Of a stretch of DNA of 8,482 nucleotides, positions 6,582 to 8,482 are shown in pieces (the stretch's first letter is position 1; each line of letters starts with the position of its first letter). Source of the DNA: Chitinophagaceae bacterium (lineage in GTDB: Bacteria; Bacteroidota; Bacteroidia; Chitinophagales; Chitinophagaceae). Where the stretch lies: positions 1 to 8,482 of the forward strand of contig JAEUVL010000770.1 of assembly GCA_016786965.1 (NCBI GenBank), written 5' to 3'. The position numbers and the translations under genes are program-made. Under the pieces are notes generated by a model. That model searched no databases. It saw only the letters and a list, made by a program, of their open reading frames with translations, and had not been told where the DNA came from.

Positions 6582-7187
6582 CTAACTGAATTTTTCCACT
6601 GGTGACTGAAGCCCAAAATATTTGTTGAATTGCGTGCCGGTAACGGTTCCGAAGATGAGACCTAACATCGCTCCGCCAAAAACATCACCGGGATAATGAA
6701 CGCCTACATATACCTGCGCAAAGGCAATAGCCCCAGCCCATACGAAAGCCAGCAAAGCCCATTTACCTAAAAATTTTCTGAAACTAATAAAGATGAATGT
6801 GGCCATGCCGAAATGATTGGCCGCATGATTTGACGTAAAGCCAAATCCTGAAGGGCAGGGAACGAGTAATCTCAGTTGTCCAATGAATTCAGGGTTATTG
6901 CAAGGGCGGGTCCGTTCAAAGGTGTATTTAAACCCATTGGTACCGATCATATCACACAAAGCGACGGTAACAAGGAAGAAAACGACCCACCAAAGCCCCC
7001 GGAGCCGGAAATTAAGCAACACAAAAACCAGGAGAAACATGTAGAGCGGTAACCAATGATTGGGTTTTCTAAGGAAGGGCATCACGGCATCAAACACAGG
7101 GTTGGCCATGCCTGTGTTTATCACTTTGAAGAGAGAATGGTCCCATTCTATCAGTGTGTTCCAAAAGCTGACTGCCAGAAATATCAT
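6582..7187 (-). CDS. PAP2-superfamily membrane phosphatase
   Basis: Integral membrane phosphatase of the PAP2 type, acting on a lipid phosphate or pyrophosphate (phosphatidic acid, phosphatidylglycerophosphate or undecaprenyl-PP are usual substrates). Motif 1 is KYTFERTRP (Lys87, Arg94-Pro95; fits KX6RP). Motif 2 is FTSNHAA (117-123), with His121 in place of the PSGH histidine. Motif 3 is AQVYVGVHYPGD (157-168), with nucleophile His164 and Asp168; the usual Ser-Arg at its start is Ala-Gln here. About six helices are expected in 201 residues, a normal size. A perfect TACATTTG -7 element ends four bases before the ATG, so either the mRNA is nearly leaderless or translation starts further in (next Met is 27). 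The gene is wedged between two LtaS-like paralogues in opposite orientation, which suggests it handles lipid by-products of those enzymes; that is inference. Confidence 0.92.
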   Translation of the reverse strand: MIFLAVSFWNTLIEWDHSLFKVINTGMANPVFDAVMPFLRKPNHWLPLYMFLLVFVLLNFRLRGLWWVVFFLVTVALCDMIGTNGFKYTFERTRPCNNPEFIGQLRLLVPCPSGFGFTSNHAANHFGMATFIFISFRKFLGKWALLAFVWAGAIAFAQVYVGVHYPGDVFGGAMLGLIFGTVTGTQFNKYFGLQSPVEKFS

Positions 7188-7191
7188 TCAG

Positions 7192-7199
7192 CAAATGTA
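7192..7199 (-). promoter_or_regulatory. Candidate -7 element TACATTTG for the PAP2 gene
   Basis: On the minus strand TACATTTG matches the Bacteroidota TAnnTTTG -7 consensus at every defined base. No TTG-type -33 is found 19-21 bp upstream (the sequence there is GGCAAT). The four-base gap to the annotated ATG implies an almost leaderless transcript if this element is used. Confidence 0.35.
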
Positions 7200-7245
7200 A
7201 CGGTTGGCTTTTAATTGCCGTGTTCCTGTTAAAAAGAGAAAGGGT

Positions 7246-7277
7246 ATTGTTATACTGGTTTAAATTACATTGTTTTG
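7246..7277 (+). promoter_or_regulatory. Candidate -33/-7 promoter for the second LtaS-like gene
   Basis: ATTG at 7246-7249 and TTGTTTTG at 7270-7277 (7 of 8 to TAnnTTTG) are spaced by 20 bp, as in Bacteroidota housekeeping promoters. Transcription would begin near 7283, leaving a leader of roughly 27 nt before the ATG at 7310. It shares the 122-bp spacer with the divergent PAP2 promoter. Confidence 0.4.
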
Positions 7278-7309
7278 TACTCCTTTCGCCGGTGGCGGAT
7301 ACGAACCTG

Positions 7310-8482
7310 ATGCTGGTAAAATATAAAATACCAAAGACTCTATTATGGGTAGTGAACCTGCTGCTCATCTTTCTCCTGATATTTACTTTATTCAGGCTGG
7401 CCACTTTTTTGGCGTTTCGTCCAAAAGGTGTTTCGTTTGGAGATGTGGTACCTTCTTTCATTATGGGGATCCGGTATGACCTTCGGTGGATCTCCATTAT
7501 TTTGCTACCCGTAGTAGTAGCCAGCGCTTTTCCCAGGTTATCACCTTTCTACTCATCCCGCAATAAAAAATGGTGGACCTGGTATTTGGCTATCATTACT
7601 TTTATTGTCTTCTTTTTCTTTGCTGCGGGATTTGGCAGTTTTTCCTATAACCGCACACCGCTGGATGCCGGTGCTATGAATTTTGCTGAGGATTTCGCTA
7701 TCTCCTGGCGCATGATGTGGCAGACCTATCCAATGGTATGGATGATACTGGGCCTGATCGTTGCAGTCGTTTTCTTCCGCTGGATGTATCACCGCAGCCA
7801 CTGGCAGGTGATCAACCGTACTGATGGTAAGGGAATCCCACACCGCAAAAAGCATTTTATTATTGCCAGCCTGCTATTAGTTTTCTTTATATATGGCAGC
7901 GTAACGCTTCAGCCACTCAGCCGCAACGATTGTTTCCGATTCAGGAGCAGTTTCAAATCCTATCTTGCCATCAACCCGATGCAGAATTTTTTTGCCACAT
8001 TGAAACTGCGTAAGCCGGAGTTCAACGAGAAAAAAGCGAAAGAAGCTTTTCCCATTATGGCGGAATGGATGCAACTGCCGGATAAATCCAATTTTTCATA
8101 TCGCCGCCAGATAGGCCCCCGGAGTAATTCGCTGGAGAGCAAACCCAATATTGTGCTGGTACAGTGTGAGTCCTTCAGTATGTATAAAAGCAGCATGAGT
8201 GGCAACCCGCTGAACGCAACGCCTTTCTTTGATTCTTTAAGCAAAAACGGCATTTTCTTCGAGCGGTGTTTTACGCCGCATTTTTCTACTGCAAGAGCTT
8301 TATTCGCCATCATCACCGGCATACCCGATGCACAATTGTTCAAATTCTCTTCGCAAAATCCCGGTGCTGTAAAACATCATACCGTGATCGATAACCTGGC
8401 GGAATACGAGAAACATTATTTCCTGGGTGGTGATCCTGATTTTGGCAATTTTGAAGGACTGCTGCAGAATATTGACGGACTG
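7310..8482 (+). CDS. LtaS-like phosphoglycerol-transferase/sulfatase-superfamily membrane protein (paralogue 2, 3' end outside window)
   Basis: Second member of the family found at 4583-6580, open for 391 codons to the window end, so the C-terminal half of the catalytic domain (Asp-His ligands) is not visible. Helices are predicted at about 11-34, 59-75, 90-112, 138-157 and 183-200, with MGIRYDLR (52-59) matching MGFRYDAR of the paralogue. The catalytic domain starts with SKPNIVLVQCES: metal-ligand Glu287 and probable nucleophile Thr327 (FSTARA), with the same 40-residue spacing as in paralogue 1. Over the last 112 residues about half the positions are identical by eye, for example ESFS, YKSSM, GNPLN and ITGIPD. 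The ATG was chosen because it directly precedes TM1; a GTG at 7292 is an in-frame alternative. It is divergent from the PAP2 gene. The duplication probably gave enzymes with different acceptors or conditions of use. Confidence 0.9.
   Translation, partial: MLVKYKIPKTLLWVVNLLLIFLLIFTLFRLATFLAFRPKGVSFGDVVPSFIMGIRYDLRWISIILLPVVVASAFPRLSPFYSSRNKKWWTWYLAIITFIVFFFFAAGFGSFSYNRTPLDAGAMNFAEDFAISWRMMWQTYPMVWMILGLIVAVVFFRWMYHRSHWQVINRTDGKGIPHRKKHFIIASLLLVFFIYGSVTLQPLSRNDCFRFRSSFKSYLAINPMQNFFATLKLRKPEFNEKKAKEAFPIMAEWMQLPDKSNFSYRRQIGPRSNSLESKPNIVLVQCESFSMYKSSMSGNPLNATPFFDSLSKNGIFFERCFTPHFSTARALFAIITGIPDAQLFKFSSQNPGAVKHHTVIDNLAEYEKHYFLGGDPDFGNFEGLLQNIDGL

Noticed and set aside
7090..8343. Minus-strand open frames across the PAP2 start and the second LtaS-like gene
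   Set aside because: They are shadows of two well-supported genes, with unnatural composition and no family resemblance.

Overview
The window looks like a chromosomal segment of a Bacteroidota bacterium, most likely Chitinophagaceae (Chitinophaga-like). That placement is inferred from the protein families (a DUF6702-type secreted protein, a short HupE/UreJ-type membrane protein, an M1 peptidase with the GMEYP variant), from the weak or absent Shine-Dalgarno sequences with A-rich leaders, and from -7 elements resembling TAnnTTTG. No database search was possible. I see no mobile element, RNA gene, CRISPR array or phage gene; all genes have similar base composition and look native.

Left part (1-3011). 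On the minus strand a HupE/UreJ-like membrane protein (2367-1654) is followed by a secreted M1 zinc metallopeptidase (1754 to beyond position 1). The two reading frames overlap by 101 bp. The junction carries an in-frame A AAA AAG heptamer, and a -1 shift there would stop at a TGA overlapping the peptidase ATG. Divergently on the plus strand, 116 bp away, lies a small exported DUF6702-like protein (2484-3011). The three form a plausible envelope or metal-related module: exported HPFH-type protein, multi-spanning membrane protein and secreted zinc peptidase.

Middle (3012-4582). A CNNM/CorC-type 'hemolysin family' membrane protein with a CBS pair (minus strand, 4381-3086) converges on the DUF6702 gene. 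It diverges from the first phosphoglycerol-transferase-like gene across a 201-bp spacer.

Right part (4583-8482). Two paralogous LtaS/sulfatase-superfamily membrane enzymes lie in the same direction (4583-6580, and 7310 to beyond the window end). A PAP2-type phosphatase (7187-6582) sits between them in the opposite orientation. Both LtaS-like proteins have five predicted membrane helices followed by a periplasmic catalytic domain with the Glu and Thr of the family. The PAP2 protein keeps its catalytic histidines but has Ala-Gln where the family's third motif has Ser-Arg. Together these suggest a locus for modifying a lipid or envelope glycan with phospho-groups and recycling the lipid product. 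Bacteroidota lack classical lipoteichoic acid, so the true substrate is open.

The most noteworthy points are the HupE/M1 junction with its slippery heptamer, the LtaS-like/PAP2/LtaS-like arrangement, and the DUF6702-HupE-M1 grouping. None of these alone proves a new system.
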